From NCBI GenBank assembly GCA_002428205.1, contig DIUH01000104.1, positions 1-16,613 of the forward strand: a stretch of 16,613 bases of DNA, written 5' to 3'. Below the pieces are notes generated by a model that was given only the letters and a program-made list of their open reading frames with translations, did not search any database and was not told where the DNA came from. Source of the DNA: Planctomycetaceae bacterium UBA6163. GTDB lineage: Bacteria > Planctomycetota > Planctomycetia > Pirellulales > Pirellulaceae. This document shows positions 6,866-14,552 of this stretch, piece by piece; the first letter of the stretch is position 1; every line of letters starts with the position of its first letter. The position numbers and the translations under genes are program-made.

Positions 6866-7780
6866 ATGATTGGTATCAACCCTACGGTCGATTTCGCCTG
6901 CAAGTCGATCATTGGCAGTCCGGATCATCCGGCAATAACATTGCATTTTCTGAATGCGATTCTACGCGGCGATCCAATCATTCGTGACGTCGAGATTCTT
7001 AATCCGATTGTCGAACGAGAGTTTGAGGAGGACAAGCTTTCGATTTTGGATGTGTTAGCAAGCGATTCCCAAGGACGGCGATTCAATGTCGAGATACAAC
7101 GAACCGTGCCAGCGGGGCTGTCACAGCGGTTAACCTACTACGGGGCAACCCAATTGACCGAACAGCTCGGCGAGGGAGACAGTTACGTGGACCTCCGTCC
7201 GGCAATCGGCATTTGCATTCTCGACGCAGTGCTTTTCCGACAAGTCGCTGATTTGCATCTCGATTTTCGATTGTTGAATCAAAAAAACGGGTTGCTGTTC
7301 ACCGATTGTCTTCAAATACATGTGTTGCAGTTGCCAAAATACATGCCACCAACGGATAATCAAGTAATCACCGATCCTATTGAGCAATGGGCATTTTTCT
7401 TTCGACGTGCAAGCGAGTTGACGCCGAAACAACTGACCGCTCGATTGCCGGGGCCGGTGTTTCGCCAAGCCACAGGAATCCTAGAGATGATTGCCCGAGA
7501 CCCTCATCAACGAAGCCTTTACAACCGGCGTCTCAAAATGGAGATGGACGAAAGGGCGCGTCTGCAAGCTGCGCTGGCTGAGGGCCTGGCAGCTGGCGAA
7601 GCAAAGGGCCTGGCAGCTGGCGAAGCAAAAGGAACTGTCATCGGACGGATTCAATTGCTACAAAGCCTGATGGGCATTGCGGAAACGCCAGCGGAAAATC
7701 TAAGGGAACAGACGTTAACTCAATTGGCAGAGCTGAATAACGAACTACAGCGACTATTTCAGGGGCGCGGACGAGAATAA
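6866..7780 (+). CDS. Rpn family PD-(D/E)XK nuclease (transposase-like)
   Basis: Protein of 304 residues matching the Rpn (recombination-promoting nuclease)/PD-(D/E)XK transposase-like family (PF12784 type). The N-terminus (NPTVDFACKSIIGSPDHP, residues 5-22) is the typical family opening. The nuclease core has Asp 62 (SILDV) and the ExQ form of the catalytic motif in NVEIQR (74-79, Glu 76 and Gln 78). Family members are DNA endonucleases linked to RecA-independent recombination and often occur in many copies. The C-terminus is helical and charged, and carries an exact 8-residue tandem duplication (GLAAGEAK twice) at about residues 240-255. A good Shine-Dalgarno supports the ATG at 6866. It has no partner transposon gene and no clear terminal inverted repeats. 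All core residues are intact, so it may be active. Confidence 0.86.
   Translation: MIGINPTVDFACKSIIGSPDHPAITLHFLNAILRGDPIIRDVEILNPIVEREFEEDKLSILDVLASDSQGRRFNVEIQRTVPAGLSQRLTYYGATQLTEQLGEGDSYVDLRPAIGICILDAVLFRQVADLHLDFRLLNQKNGLLFTDCLQIHVLQLPKYMPPTDNQVITDPIEQWAFFFRRASELTPKQLTARLPGPVFRQATGILEMIARDPHQRSLYNRRLKMEMDERARLQAALAEGLAAGEAKGLAAGEAKGTVIGRIQLLQSLMGIAETPAENLREQTLTQLAELNNELQRLFQGRGRE
7582..7629 (+). repeat. Exact 24-base tandem duplication inside the nuclease gene
   Basis: Two identical 24-base units, 7582-7605 and 7606-7629, each starting GGGCCTGGCAGC. The unit is a multiple of three, so the frame is kept and the protein gains one GLAAGEAK copy. Perfect identity suggests a recent slippage event or a length-variable linker. 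The embedded CAGCTG palindrome could favour slippage. Confidence 0.9.
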
Positions 7781-7827
7781 AGAGAATCGCCCAAACTTCG
7801 TTCCAAGCCCCTCACCTAAAATAACTT

Positions 7828-7859
7828 CACCCCGCAACCGCAGACGCGATCACGGGGTG
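7828..7859. terminator. Possible bidirectional terminator between Rpn gene and glgX
   Basis: Inverted repeat CACCCCG (7828-7834) and CGGGGTG (7853-7859), 7 perfect pairs with an 18-base loop, in the 108-base gap between two converging genes. No T-run follows on either strand, so factor-independent termination is doubtful. The location is the main support. Confidence 0.35.
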
Positions 7860-7888
7860 GAGATAATCGTTAACGCAACGCCACTTAT

Positions 7889-9979
7889 TTATGCCACGGA
7901 CGGTTCGCTGACAAACACAATCAACGAGTGCGGCAGCAGTTGAACGTGACGATTCGCCGGTGGCTTGGGGCCGTTGAGCAGCGGATAGATGTCCAGCGGC
8001 GTTTCCGCTGCGGTATCGATGAACTTGGTCCAATTCATTCCGCGGCCGATTTGCGGCATCGAAAAATCTCGAGTCGCTCCGGTGCTGTTGAATAACATCA
8101 ACACGTCGCGACCCAGCCCTTCAGGGTCATCCAACTTGCTAGGCGCGGCAATGTAAACCATCATCGCCAATTCATGCTGAGACCAATTCAGCGGCGTGCC
8201 ATCGGGGGCATACCACGAAACGTCCGGGACCAAGCGGCCTTCGACCTGTTGTCCGGTCAGGAACGAAGTGCGACGAACCGTCGGTTGCTGGCGACGAAAA
8301 GTGATCAAACTTTGCGTAAAGCGGAACATGTCCGCATTTTTTTCGACCAACTTCCAATCGAACCAACTAGTTTCGTTGTCTTGGCAATACGCGTTATTAT
8401 TGCCACGCTGGGTGCGACGAATCTCATCGCCGCTGACCAACATCGGAACGCCCTGGCTCAACATCAACGTCGTGATCATATTCTTGATCTGACGGGTACG
8501 AACTTCGTTGATTACCTTCTTTCGCGTCGGACCTTCGACACCATAATTGTCGCTGATATTATGGTTGTCGCCGTCGCGGTTGTCCTCACCATTGGCCAGG
8601 TTATGCTTATCCTTATAAGACACCAAGTCGTTCAGGGTGAACCCGTCATGGCTGGTTATAAAGTTAATGCTGCTGGCGGGCAGACGCCCCGAATGATGAT
8701 ACAAGTCGCTGCTGCCGGCCAAGCGAGTCGCCAGAGCACCTAGGGTGCCACCATCGCCACGCCAAAACCCCCTCACATCATCGCGATACCGACCGTTCCA
8801 CTCGGCCCATCGTGAGGTGCCGAAAGAACCGACTTGGTAAGCACCAGCGGCATCCCAAGCTTCAGCGATGATTTTCGTATCCGCCAGCAACGGATCTTCG
8901 GCGATCAATTCGACCATCGGCGGATTGGGAACTAGGTTACCAGATCGATCACGACTAAGGATGCTGGCCAAGTCGAAACGGAAACCGTCGATATGGTAGT
9001 TATGCACCCAGCTTCGCAAGCAGTGGAAAATCATCTCACGGACAACCGGATGGTTCCCGTTGATCGTGTTTCCACATCCGCTGTAATTGCTGTAGTGACG
9101 TCCTTCGCTAAGAATGTAATAGACTTGATTTTCAAGCCCTTTGAATGACAGCGTCGGACCGTTCTCGTTCCCTTCGCAAGTGTGATTGAACACCACGTCG
9201 AGAATCACTTCGATTCCGGCGGCGTGCAGCGCCTTGACCATGGTCTTGAACTCGTCAACCTGAGCCCCGGGGGCTTGGCTGTGAGCGTAACCGCGGTGCG
9301 GCGCGAAGAACGCCATCGGGTCGTAGCCCCAGTAATTCGGCCGACGAAGTTTCTCGCCATGAATCCCCCGAATCGGGAACTCGTGGACCGGCATCAATTC
9401 GACCGCCGTTACGCCCAACGATTTCAGATAAGGAATCTTCTCGATCACGCCCAAGTAAGAGCCCGGCGCACTGGCATCAGACGATCGCGACTTCGTGAAT
9501 CCGCGAACATGCATCTCGTAGATCACCGATTCACTCAAAGGGCGCCGGATGTGCCGGTCGCCTTCCCAGTCGAACTCGTGATCGATCACGACGCATCGCG
9601 GCGGGCGAATGACGCCGTCCTCGGACTTCTGGAAAGTCCCCGCCAATGCGTCGCAATACGGATCGATCAAACGGGCGTTCGAATCGAAACGATGCCCCTG
9701 CTCAGGCGCCCATGGGCCGCTGGCCTGAAAATGATAAAGCTGTCCCGCTCCGATTCCGGGGACAAACATACTCCAAACATCGCCCCAACGATCTTTATCG
9801 CGATCGAAGTCGATAATTTCCGCAGGTTCACGATCGTTCACGTTGTTGTACAACATCAAACGCATTGCCGTTGCCGAACGGCTGAATACAGAAAACTGCA
9901 CACCGGTATCGTGAACGGTCGCGCCGAACGGGGCGTGGTAGGAGAACTGCAACGGAGGACAAGGCTGGCGCATAAGCAT
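7889..9979 (-). CDS. glgX: Glycogen debranching enzyme GlgX (GH13 isoamylase type)
   Basis: Cytoplasmic alpha-1,6-glucosidase that removes short branches from phosphorylase-trimmed glycogen. About 696 residues, typical for GlgX. A CBM48-type N-terminal beta domain (about 12-100) precedes the GH13 barrel. Barrel motifs: DVVFNHT (about 271-277), nucleophile Asp 336 in GFRFD, acid/base Glu 373 in IIAEAWD, transition-state Asp 445 in FITSHDG, then LNDLVSYKDKHNLANGEDN, a strong GlgX/isoamylase signature. The frame is open to 10081, but the extra 34 residues lie outside the CBM48 domain. The ATG at 9977-9979 has GGAAAG ending 9 bases upstream, so I chose it. An ATG two codons later is an alternative. 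No other glycogen gene is nearby, so it appears to be a single-gene unit. Malto-oligosyltrehalose or plain isoamylase is the only close alternative. Confidence 0.93.
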   Translation of the reverse strand: MLMRQPCPPLQFSYHAPFGATVHDTGVQFSVFSRSATAMRLMLYNNVNDREPAEIIDFDRDKDRWGDVWSMFVPGIGAGQLYHFQASGPWAPEQGHRFDSNARLIDPYCDALAGTFQKSEDGVIRPPRCVVIDHEFDWEGDRHIRRPLSESVIYEMHVRGFTKSRSSDASAPGSYLGVIEKIPYLKSLGVTAVELMPVHEFPIRGIHGEKLRRPNYWGYDPMAFFAPHRGYAHSQAPGAQVDEFKTMVKALHAAGIEVILDVVFNHTCEGNENGPTLSFKGLENQVYYILSEGRHYSNYSGCGNTINGNHPVVREMIFHCLRSWVHNYHIDGFRFDLASILSRDRSGNLVPNPPMVELIAEDPLLADTKIIAEAWDAAGAYQVGSFGTSRWAEWNGRYRDDVRGFWRGDGGTLGALATRLAGSSDLYHHSGRLPASSINFITSHDGFTLNDLVSYKDKHNLANGEDNRDGDNHNISDNYGVEGPTRKKVINEVRTRQIKNMITTLMLSQGVPMLVSGDEIRRTQRGNNNAYCQDNETSWFDWKLVEKNADMFRFTQSLITFRRQQPTVRRTSFLTGQQVEGRLVPDVSWYAPDGTPLNWSQHELAMMVYIAAPSKLDDPEGLGRDVLMLFNSTGATRDFSMPQIGRGMNWTKFIDTAAETPLDIYPLLNGPKPPANRHVQLLPHSLIVFVSEPSVA

Positions 9980-10391
9980 AGGGCAGGTCTTTCCTTTTTC
10001 TAATGTCCGCGAGCGGGCTGTGGTACTTGAAGTTTCAAATATCCGGCGAAGCAGCGGTAACAAGATCATCGACAACCTCATCTTCGTACCTGACCTGAAG
10101 TGCCAGAGTGCGAAGGGTTTGTGAAGCCATCAGTCATGTTGAACCGCCACATCGAAAACCGGATTGGCGTTTGAAACCTACCACCGAACTGACGCACACA
10201 CCGGAGAATGCTGTGCGATCTCTTCATGATTTATGAATCGACAGTCCAGAGGATGCGCTCGGGCAATTGAGTCGGAAAAGTCCTGTGTTGCGAGGAATAC
10301 CTGGTACGAGGGTCTGGGAAACTGATCGGTCTGGATAACGCGTAAGGTGCGAAATATCGGCCATTTCAACGGTGTCGTTTTAAGTCATGAA

Positions 10392-10451
10392 GCCCCTCCG
10401 CTGGTTCCTCATCGGGGCAAGTTCAAGCTCTTCCTCGCCCCCTCATTTTTT
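10392..10451 (+). terminator. Terminator-like stem with alternative pairing, upstream of purM
   Basis: Three complementary GC blocks in a row: GCCCC (10392-10396), GGGGC (10414-10418) and GCCCC (10437-10441). The middle block can pair with either neighbour but not both. The second pairing is followed closely by six T (10446-10451) on the + strand, as in an intrinsic terminator. There is no + strand gene upstream, so this either insulates purM from read-through or belongs to an attenuator. The stems are only 5 pairs with 17-18 base loops, so support is weak. Confidence 0.28.
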
Positions 10452-10501
10452 ATCCGCCAGAGCGTAGGATAGTCTCTTTGACGTCCAGGCGTATGCCCCC
10501 G

Positions 10502-10530
10502 TTGCCATCTAGGCGGATTGGTAGCATTAT
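10502..10530 (+). promoter_or_regulatory. Candidate purM promoter
   Basis: TTGCCA (10502-10507, 5 of 6 to the -35 consensus) and CATTAT (10525-10530, 4 of 6 to the -10 consensus) are spaced by 17 bases. They lie about 125 bases before the purM ATG. This is the best-spaced pair seen in the gap, but a chance match is possible. Confidence 0.3.
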
Positions 10531-10654
10531 TTGCAGGCGTTTTCTGTCAACGCCAGAACTGCTGTCTGCAACGTCGACGTCAACGATTTGTCGCTGATCA
10601 ACCTCGGCAAAACAGCAAATAACTAACCGAATTCCCCCAATCCCTCGCCGTTTT

Positions 10655-11707
10655 ATGGCCTCCACGTACCGTGACGCAGGCGTCGATCTTGACATCTATG
10701 CCGAATCGATGGGGCGTCTACCGGCGTTAATGCATCGAACGTTCAGCCCGCGCGTAATCCGCAGCGATGGCGGCTTTGCCGGTCTGTTCCGCCTCGACTT
10801 CGACGGAAAACTGTTCGCCCGGAACTATCGCGAACCGGTTTTGGTCAGCGGAACGGACGGCGTCGGCACGAAATTAAAAATTGCCCAATCGACGCAGCGG
10901 CACGCTACGGTCGGTATCGACCTGGTCGCCATGTGTGTCAATGACCTGCTGTGCACCGGCGCCGAACCGCTTTTTTTCCTCGATTATGTCGCAATGGGCA
11001 AAGATGACCCGGATCGCCTGGAACAGATCGTTCGCGGCATCAGCGATGGTTGCGTTGTCGCCGATTGTTCGCTGCTGGGCGGCGAAACGGCGATCATGCC
11101 CGACATGTACGGTATTGACGACTATGACTTGGCCGGTTTCGCCGTCGGTGTCGTCGAACGGTCTAAGCTGCTGGACGGAAAATCGATCTCCGTCGGCGAT
11201 AAGGTGATCGGACTAGCCAGCAGCGGCGTGCACAGCAACGGATTCAGCCTCGTTCGCAAAGTGCTGCGCGACGCCGGTCTGGACTTCGATAGCGAGGTGC
11301 CAGAACTCGGCGGCGTTGTGGCGGACGAATTACTCAAGCCGACCACGATCTATGCCCAATCGGTCCGCATGGTCCAAACGAATTATCGAGTCAAACAAGT
11401 GATTCACGGCATCGCACATATCACCGGCGGCGGGATCGAAGAAAACCTCGATCGAATCTTGCCAAAAACGGTCGATGCAAAAATTGACCCGACATCCTGG
11501 CCGATGTTGCCTGTCTTTGAGTGGCTGCAGCGAACCGGCGAGATCGAGACGGGCGAAATGCGACGCGTCTTCAATATGGGCATCGGCATGACGATGGTCG
11601 TTTCACCCTATTACTCGCAAAGTGTCGTTAGCCGATTGGTCGACTCCGGCCAAGCCGCCTACGAGATCGGCGAGATCGTGCCAGGCACCGGCAAAGTGCA
11701 ACTCTAA
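10655..11707 (+). CDS. purM: Phosphoribosylformylglycinamidine cyclo-ligase (AIR synthetase)
   Basis: Fifth step of de novo purine synthesis: ATP-dependent closure of FGAM to aminoimidazole ribonucleotide. It acts as a cytoplasmic homodimer. At 350 residues it is the normal family length. AIRS-family motifs are in order: GTDGVGTK (66-73), GIDLVAMCVNDLL (87-99), LGGETAIMPDMY (141-152), HSNGFSL (193-199), HITGGGIEEN (255-264) and FNMGIGM (306-312). The N-terminal ATP-binding and C-terminal domains are both complete. The ATG start has no Shine-Dalgarno site. It agrees with the conserved N-terminal TYRDAGVD (4-11). No other pur gene is adjacent, which differs from the purMN arrangement of many proteobacteria. 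Very high confidence in the assignment. Confidence 0.97.
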   Translation: MASTYRDAGVDLDIYAESMGRLPALMHRTFSPRVIRSDGGFAGLFRLDFDGKLFARNYREPVLVSGTDGVGTKLKIAQSTQRHATVGIDLVAMCVNDLLCTGAEPLFFLDYVAMGKDDPDRLEQIVRGISDGCVVADCSLLGGETAIMPDMYGIDDYDLAGFAVGVVERSKLLDGKSISVGDKVIGLASSGVHSNGFSLVRKVLRDAGLDFDSEVPELGGVVADELLKPTTIYAQSVRMVQTNYRVKQVIHGIAHITGGGIEENLDRILPKTVDAKIDPTSWPMLPVFEWLQRTGEIETGEMRRVFNMGIGMTMVVSPYYSQSVVSRLVDSGQAAYEIGEIVPGTGKVQL

Positions 11708-12071
11708 TCGCACAATCAGCCCCAAGGGGGTGCGTACCCCTCATCGTAAAGCTGGGTTAAACCTCAACATGAACCCCTGTCGCGATTAATAACCTATCCC
11801 ACACCGAGAAAAACCAAGGCAAGCACAAAAGCGGCTAATGGTTTCGGGGTCGGTTCTAAATCTTGGGTATCAAAACCGACCCGAGCGGCCAATACTTCCA
11901 GCAGAACAGCAACAAAGCCGACCCGAGATGCGATTTCTCACAACCAAAAGCGGCACTATCAAAGGCCGTAGCTAGCCGTCGCTAATCGCAATCTAAATGC
12001 CCGTAAAAAAAACACACAGACAGCCAGCGCAAGGTGGGCACGATCTGATCGTATTTGCTTCGATACGTCGT
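11708..12071. other. Convergent intergenic region with repeated motifs
   Basis: No gene is seen in these 364 bases between purM and the secreted hydrolase. The region holds an inverted repeat, GGGTCGGTT (11847-11855) with AACCGACCC (11874-11882), extendable to about 11 pairs with one bulged G; a direct repeat of CCGACCCGAG (11876-11885 and 11918-11927); and a direct repeat of AAAAGCGGC (11827-11835 and 11946-11954). An A8 run at 12005-12012 gives eight U on the minus-strand hydrolase transcript. The nearest stem (ACGAT/ATCGT, 12040-12052) is about 27 bases from it, so it is not a classical terminator. Confidence 0.5.
11725..11741 (+). terminator. Weak hairpin just after purM
   Basis: AGGGG (11725-11729) pairs with CCCCT (11737-11741) around a 7-base loop, starting 18 bases after the purM stop. 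No T-run follows, so this is at best a weak or factor-assisted terminator. Confidence 0.3.
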
Positions 12072-14135
12072 TCAACGCGGTGCCACAGGCTTGACCGAAT
12101 CGACTTCCCATAACTCGCCGAAAAAATCAGCCGCCGCGATCCGTCCAGGAAAAATCCCATCAGCCGGTTGAGACACATCGATTACCGCCCAATCCGGCAA
12201 CATCGCGATCTGACGAGAATTGGTCGAGTTTGAAAACTCGCGAAACGTCAACCCACTATTAACAACCACATAACGATTCGGACTCCTGGGGTTCGGATAA
12301 ACCATCGCCAGCGAATGCGAAGAGGCGTCAAAAGTTTGATCACCAACTTTGATTTGATCGTCCTTCCATTGCACCGGCAACCGATCGGCAATCGACGACA
12401 AAAAACGATTACCATAAAAGTCGCCGAAGCAAACCAAGTTATAATTGGCAATTTGTTCTTCGGTTAACTCGGTATCCACCACCACCCGATCATTACCCCG
12501 CATAATCCGCTGCCAAACATCTCGTGCCCTTCGTGCCTCGGCTTGCGTAAATCGTTCCACGGCTCCATGACGGCACGGTCGACTCGGTAATACAAATAAG
12601 AACGGTGCTGTAAATGCATCATCGATCGGGCCTTGCAGGCCTGGGCGTTTCCTCAATGAACTATCGACCGAAGCCGCCGTATCCAGTTCATACCAACCGT
12701 CCCCGGCGGAAACCAGCTCAATCACAAGCGGTTGCTTCGGCGTCGCTGGCGGGCCCGCAAACACTTGCCCATCGATCTCGATTCGAATGTCACCACTGGC
12801 CAGAGGCCAACCTAATCGGGTGAAATCAAGCCGCAGATGGTTCGCATTCTGCGTCTCAATCCTAACCGTGGTCGGCGGCACCAACTCCGCTGTCACTCTC
12901 GCTTGTGCCCAATGCTCGTTCATCCCTTCGATGCACAGCCAATCGATCTTGTGATATCGCAATGTATAAGTCACCATGTCGATCTTGTTACGATAGGCCC
13001 CATCGGCCGCCATGGCCCATTGCGATATCTGTTGTTCAATCACCTTGGCCGACGGTTCGTCGATCTTATGCCCCATGCCGACACCGACCGCATGCAGGAA
13101 ATCCATATTAACGGCCCTGCCAGCTTCAATCATCAACTCCGCCGCTTGGCGTTGCTTGTCAACTTCACCGCTGTAGGCAATCACATTCGTATTGCCTAAG
13201 TTTACAACCCAGGGAGGCACGTCATACCAATTCATTAAACGATGCCCCCAATCACCCGGCGCGTAAGGCATACTCGATTTGTCCCAGCCTTGGTAACGAA
13301 TCGTATCGACAAAACCCGCCCCGGGATTAGCCGCAAACCATTTCCCCGGATTATGTGCGGCTAAATGCCAACATCCCGCCCCGCCCATCGAGAAACCACG
13401 AATGCTGGTTTTACGCTCATCGACGTTAAACATCTTTGCAATGTGCGCGATCGCTTCATAAACATCGACTTCGCCGGCAAATTTGAACGCGTTACAATGC
13501 CGCCCGAATGGATGCAGCGTAATCGCGTCGTCGGATGGAAATGTCCCAAGTTTTGCCAATCGCTCGGACAAGAACGGAATCTCCGTCGCCGCATCGCCAC
13601 GGCCATGCAGCCAAACATCCAGTCGCCGCTTGGTCTTTGAGGCCAGATCGAAACTTTTCGGCAAGACGACACCATAGGGCTGGACCGATCCATCGATCGC
13701 TGAAACAAAACCCCCAACCATTAATCGCGATGCTGCCTCACCCGACGAACCGATCGCCAACAGCGTTGGCCCACGATGCCCGTCGCCTACAGCATCAAGC
13801 CTCTCTCGTGCGATCTTGAGCATCTTGTGCGCTGCGTCAATGTCACGTGGCTTGTAAAACAAGTTCTGATCGATCGCTAACTCAACCGCACGGATGAATA
13901 CTTCCACATCAGGCTGCCACTGATTTGCATCATCATTGGTCAACGCAATCCGTTCCAACTGACTTCGCGTATCAACTGTCGCTGCTTTCAACTGCGCCGT
14001 TACCTCGGACCCAATCTCGATCCCCAAAGGTGGTAGGTGCTTAAAAACACTCGCAGGAGGTGCATCCTGTCCAGAGACCTTTGTCACCTGAAATGCACCC
14101 ATCACCAACACGAACACCAAAGCGTTTCGAATCAT
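12072..14135 (-). CDS. Secreted alpha/beta-hydrolase, prolyl oligopeptidase/esterase-like
   Basis: Predicted exported serine hydrolase of 687 residues. Residues 1-23 form a Sec signal peptide: a basic start (MIRN), a hydrophobic core (ALVFVLVMGAF), and a likely cleavage near SGQ-D. A helical N-terminal region (about 35-130) precedes the alpha/beta-hydrolase domain (about 150-375). The nucleophile is Ser 249 in GFSMGG, with probable Asp 326 (SGEVDK) and His 356 (GMGHK) completing the triad. An oxyanion-type WLHGRGD motif is at about 175-181. The remaining 300 residues form a separate C-terminal module with beta-sandwich-like character and a conserved-looking GPIDDAF (about 502-508), of unknown role. 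The open frame reaches 14231 from a TTG, but only the ATG at 14133-14135 places the signal peptide at the N-terminus. The substrate is unknown; peptidase S9-like or carbohydrate/polyester esterase are both possible. Confidence 0.8.
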   Translation of the reverse strand: MIRNALVFVLVMGAFQVTKVSGQDAPPASVFKHLPPLGIEIGSEVTAQLKAATVDTRSQLERIALTNDDANQWQPDVEVFIRAVELAIDQNLFYKPRDIDAAHKMLKIARERLDAVGDGHRGPTLLAIGSSGEAASRLMVGGFVSAIDGSVQPYGVVLPKSFDLASKTKRRLDVWLHGRGDAATEIPFLSERLAKLGTFPSDDAITLHPFGRHCNAFKFAGEVDVYEAIAHIAKMFNVDERKTSIRGFSMGGAGCWHLAAHNPGKWFAANPGAGFVDTIRYQGWDKSSMPYAPGDWGHRLMNWYDVPPWVVNLGNTNVIAYSGEVDKQRQAAELMIEAGRAVNMDFLHAVGVGMGHKIDEPSAKVIEQQISQWAMAADGAYRNKIDMVTYTLRYHKIDWLCIEGMNEHWAQARVTAELVPPTTVRIETQNANHLRLDFTRLGWPLASGDIRIEIDGQVFAGPPATPKQPLVIELVSAGDGWYELDTAASVDSSLRKRPGLQGPIDDAFTAPFLFVLPSRPCRHGAVERFTQAEARRARDVWQRIMRGNDRVVVDTELTEEQIANYNLVCFGDFYGNRFLSSIADRLPVQWKDDQIKVGDQTFDASSHSLAMVYPNPRSPNRYVVVNSGLTFREFSNSTNSRQIAMLPDWAVIDVSQPADGIFPGRIAAADFFGELWEVDSVKPVAPR

Positions 14136-14444
14136 CGTTAACAACACCGGTAAGGAAACAATTGCATTGCGACGAGTATATTCAAAATCGCTGCCAAGCG
14201 TCGACAACCAATATGGTTTTTTGATAGCCAAGCAAAGGTGTACGAATCGCGATGTGCCGTTTCAAGACGGATGCAAGCCTCTGCAGGCGACTGGCAAGCG
14301 TAGCCCAGGCCATACAACCCGACTGGTCCGACAGTAATCGTCGCTTGACGATGCCGACCAGGCGCGAGGACGAGCGACTTGGCCCCATGAATGATGGCAC
14401 GTCGCATACAAACACTTGCATCACTGTGCGTTTGCAAGTTTTTC
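14136..14444. other. Intergenic region between ABC permease unit and hydrolase
   Basis: Upstream region of the hydrolase gene. AGTATA at 14175-14180 reads TATACT on the minus strand and could be a -10 element, but no -35 is well placed. The open frames here on both strands look like chance: they are Cys- and Arg-rich and lack ribosome-binding sites. One minus-strand frame from 14407 ends only 2 bases before the hydrolase ATG, but nothing in it is recognisable. I see no RNA gene. Confidence 0.4.
14414..14443. terminator. Possible terminator downstream of the ABC transporter genes
   Basis: Perfect 7-base inverted repeat ACTTGCA (14414-14420) and TGCAAGT (14433-14439) with a 12-base loop. It is flanked by TTTT on the + strand side and by a GTTTGT stretch after it on the minus-strand transcript. 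It sits about 95 bases after the permease stop. The stem is not GC-rich, so termination strength is uncertain. Confidence 0.32.
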
Positions 14445-14552
14445 TCAAACCATTTGCAGCAGAGCCGCCAACTGCGCTTCGTCGCCGATTAGTTGCCACT
14501 TGCTGAGGAAGATCAGCAAACGTTTCAAATCATGCCTAGACAACCAGGTCAT
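14445..14552 (-). CDS. Possible 35-residue ORF overlapping the permease end
   Basis: Small open frame with an ATG at 14550-14552, whose first 17 bases overlap the permease stop region in another frame, as in translational coupling. The product would be amphipathic and Leu-rich (key stretches LKRLLIFLSKW and AQLAALLQMV), more protein-like than the shadow frames around it. No family is recognised. It contains a perfect 7-base inverted repeat, TTGCTGA (14500-14506) with TCAGCAA (14513-14519), loop of 6. That symmetry may be an RNA element that only happens to be open. Equal alternatives are a chance ORF or the remnant of a longer gene. Confidence 0.25.
   Translation of the reverse strand: MTWLSRHDLKRLLIFLSKWQLIGDEAQLAALLQMV

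Larger units (their letters stand above)
9980..10654. other. Gene-poor divergent region between glgX and purM
   Basis: About 675 bases without a convincing gene. Two short minus-strand open frames (10178-10369, TTG start; 10450-10695, overlapping the purM start) lack ribosome-binding sites and recognisable sequence, and I do not accept them. An inverted repeat TTGAA/TTCAA is at 10027-10038 near the glgX leader. The purM-proximal half holds the stem-loop cluster at 10392-10451 and a candidate promoter at 10502-10530, annotated separately. No known riboswitch core was recognised. Confidence 0.45.

Noticed and set aside
8174..8743. 189-codon + strand open frame opposite glgX
   Set aside because: Antisense shadow of the conserved glgX catalytic region.
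9182..10003. 273-codon + strand open frame opposite glgX
   Set aside because: Lies entirely antisense to a gene with complete GH13 motifs. The translation is His/Arg-rich with no recognisable domain, typical of a shadow frame in GC-rich DNA.
9980..10081. N-terminal extension of GlgX to the start at 10081
   Set aside because: The 34 extra residues are not part of the CBM48 domain, and a better start with a purine-rich site lies at 9979.
10178..10369. 63-codon minus-strand frame in the glgX-purM gap
   Set aside because: TTG start without a Shine-Dalgarno site, no domain or hydrophobic pattern; length expected by chance.
10450..10695. 81-codon minus-strand frame overlapping the purM start
   Set aside because: No ribosome-binding site, overlaps the purM start region, and no recognisable sequence.
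12005..12052. Intrinsic terminator for the hydrolase using the A8 run
   Set aside because: The only nearby stem is 5 pairs and about 27 bases away from the U-run, too far for a standard terminator.
14138..14407. 89-codon minus-strand frame ending 2 bases before the hydrolase ATG
   Set aside because: The spacing is suggestive of coupling, but the translation is Cys/Arg-rich, has no ribosome-binding site and resembles no family. Probably part of the hydrolase leader.
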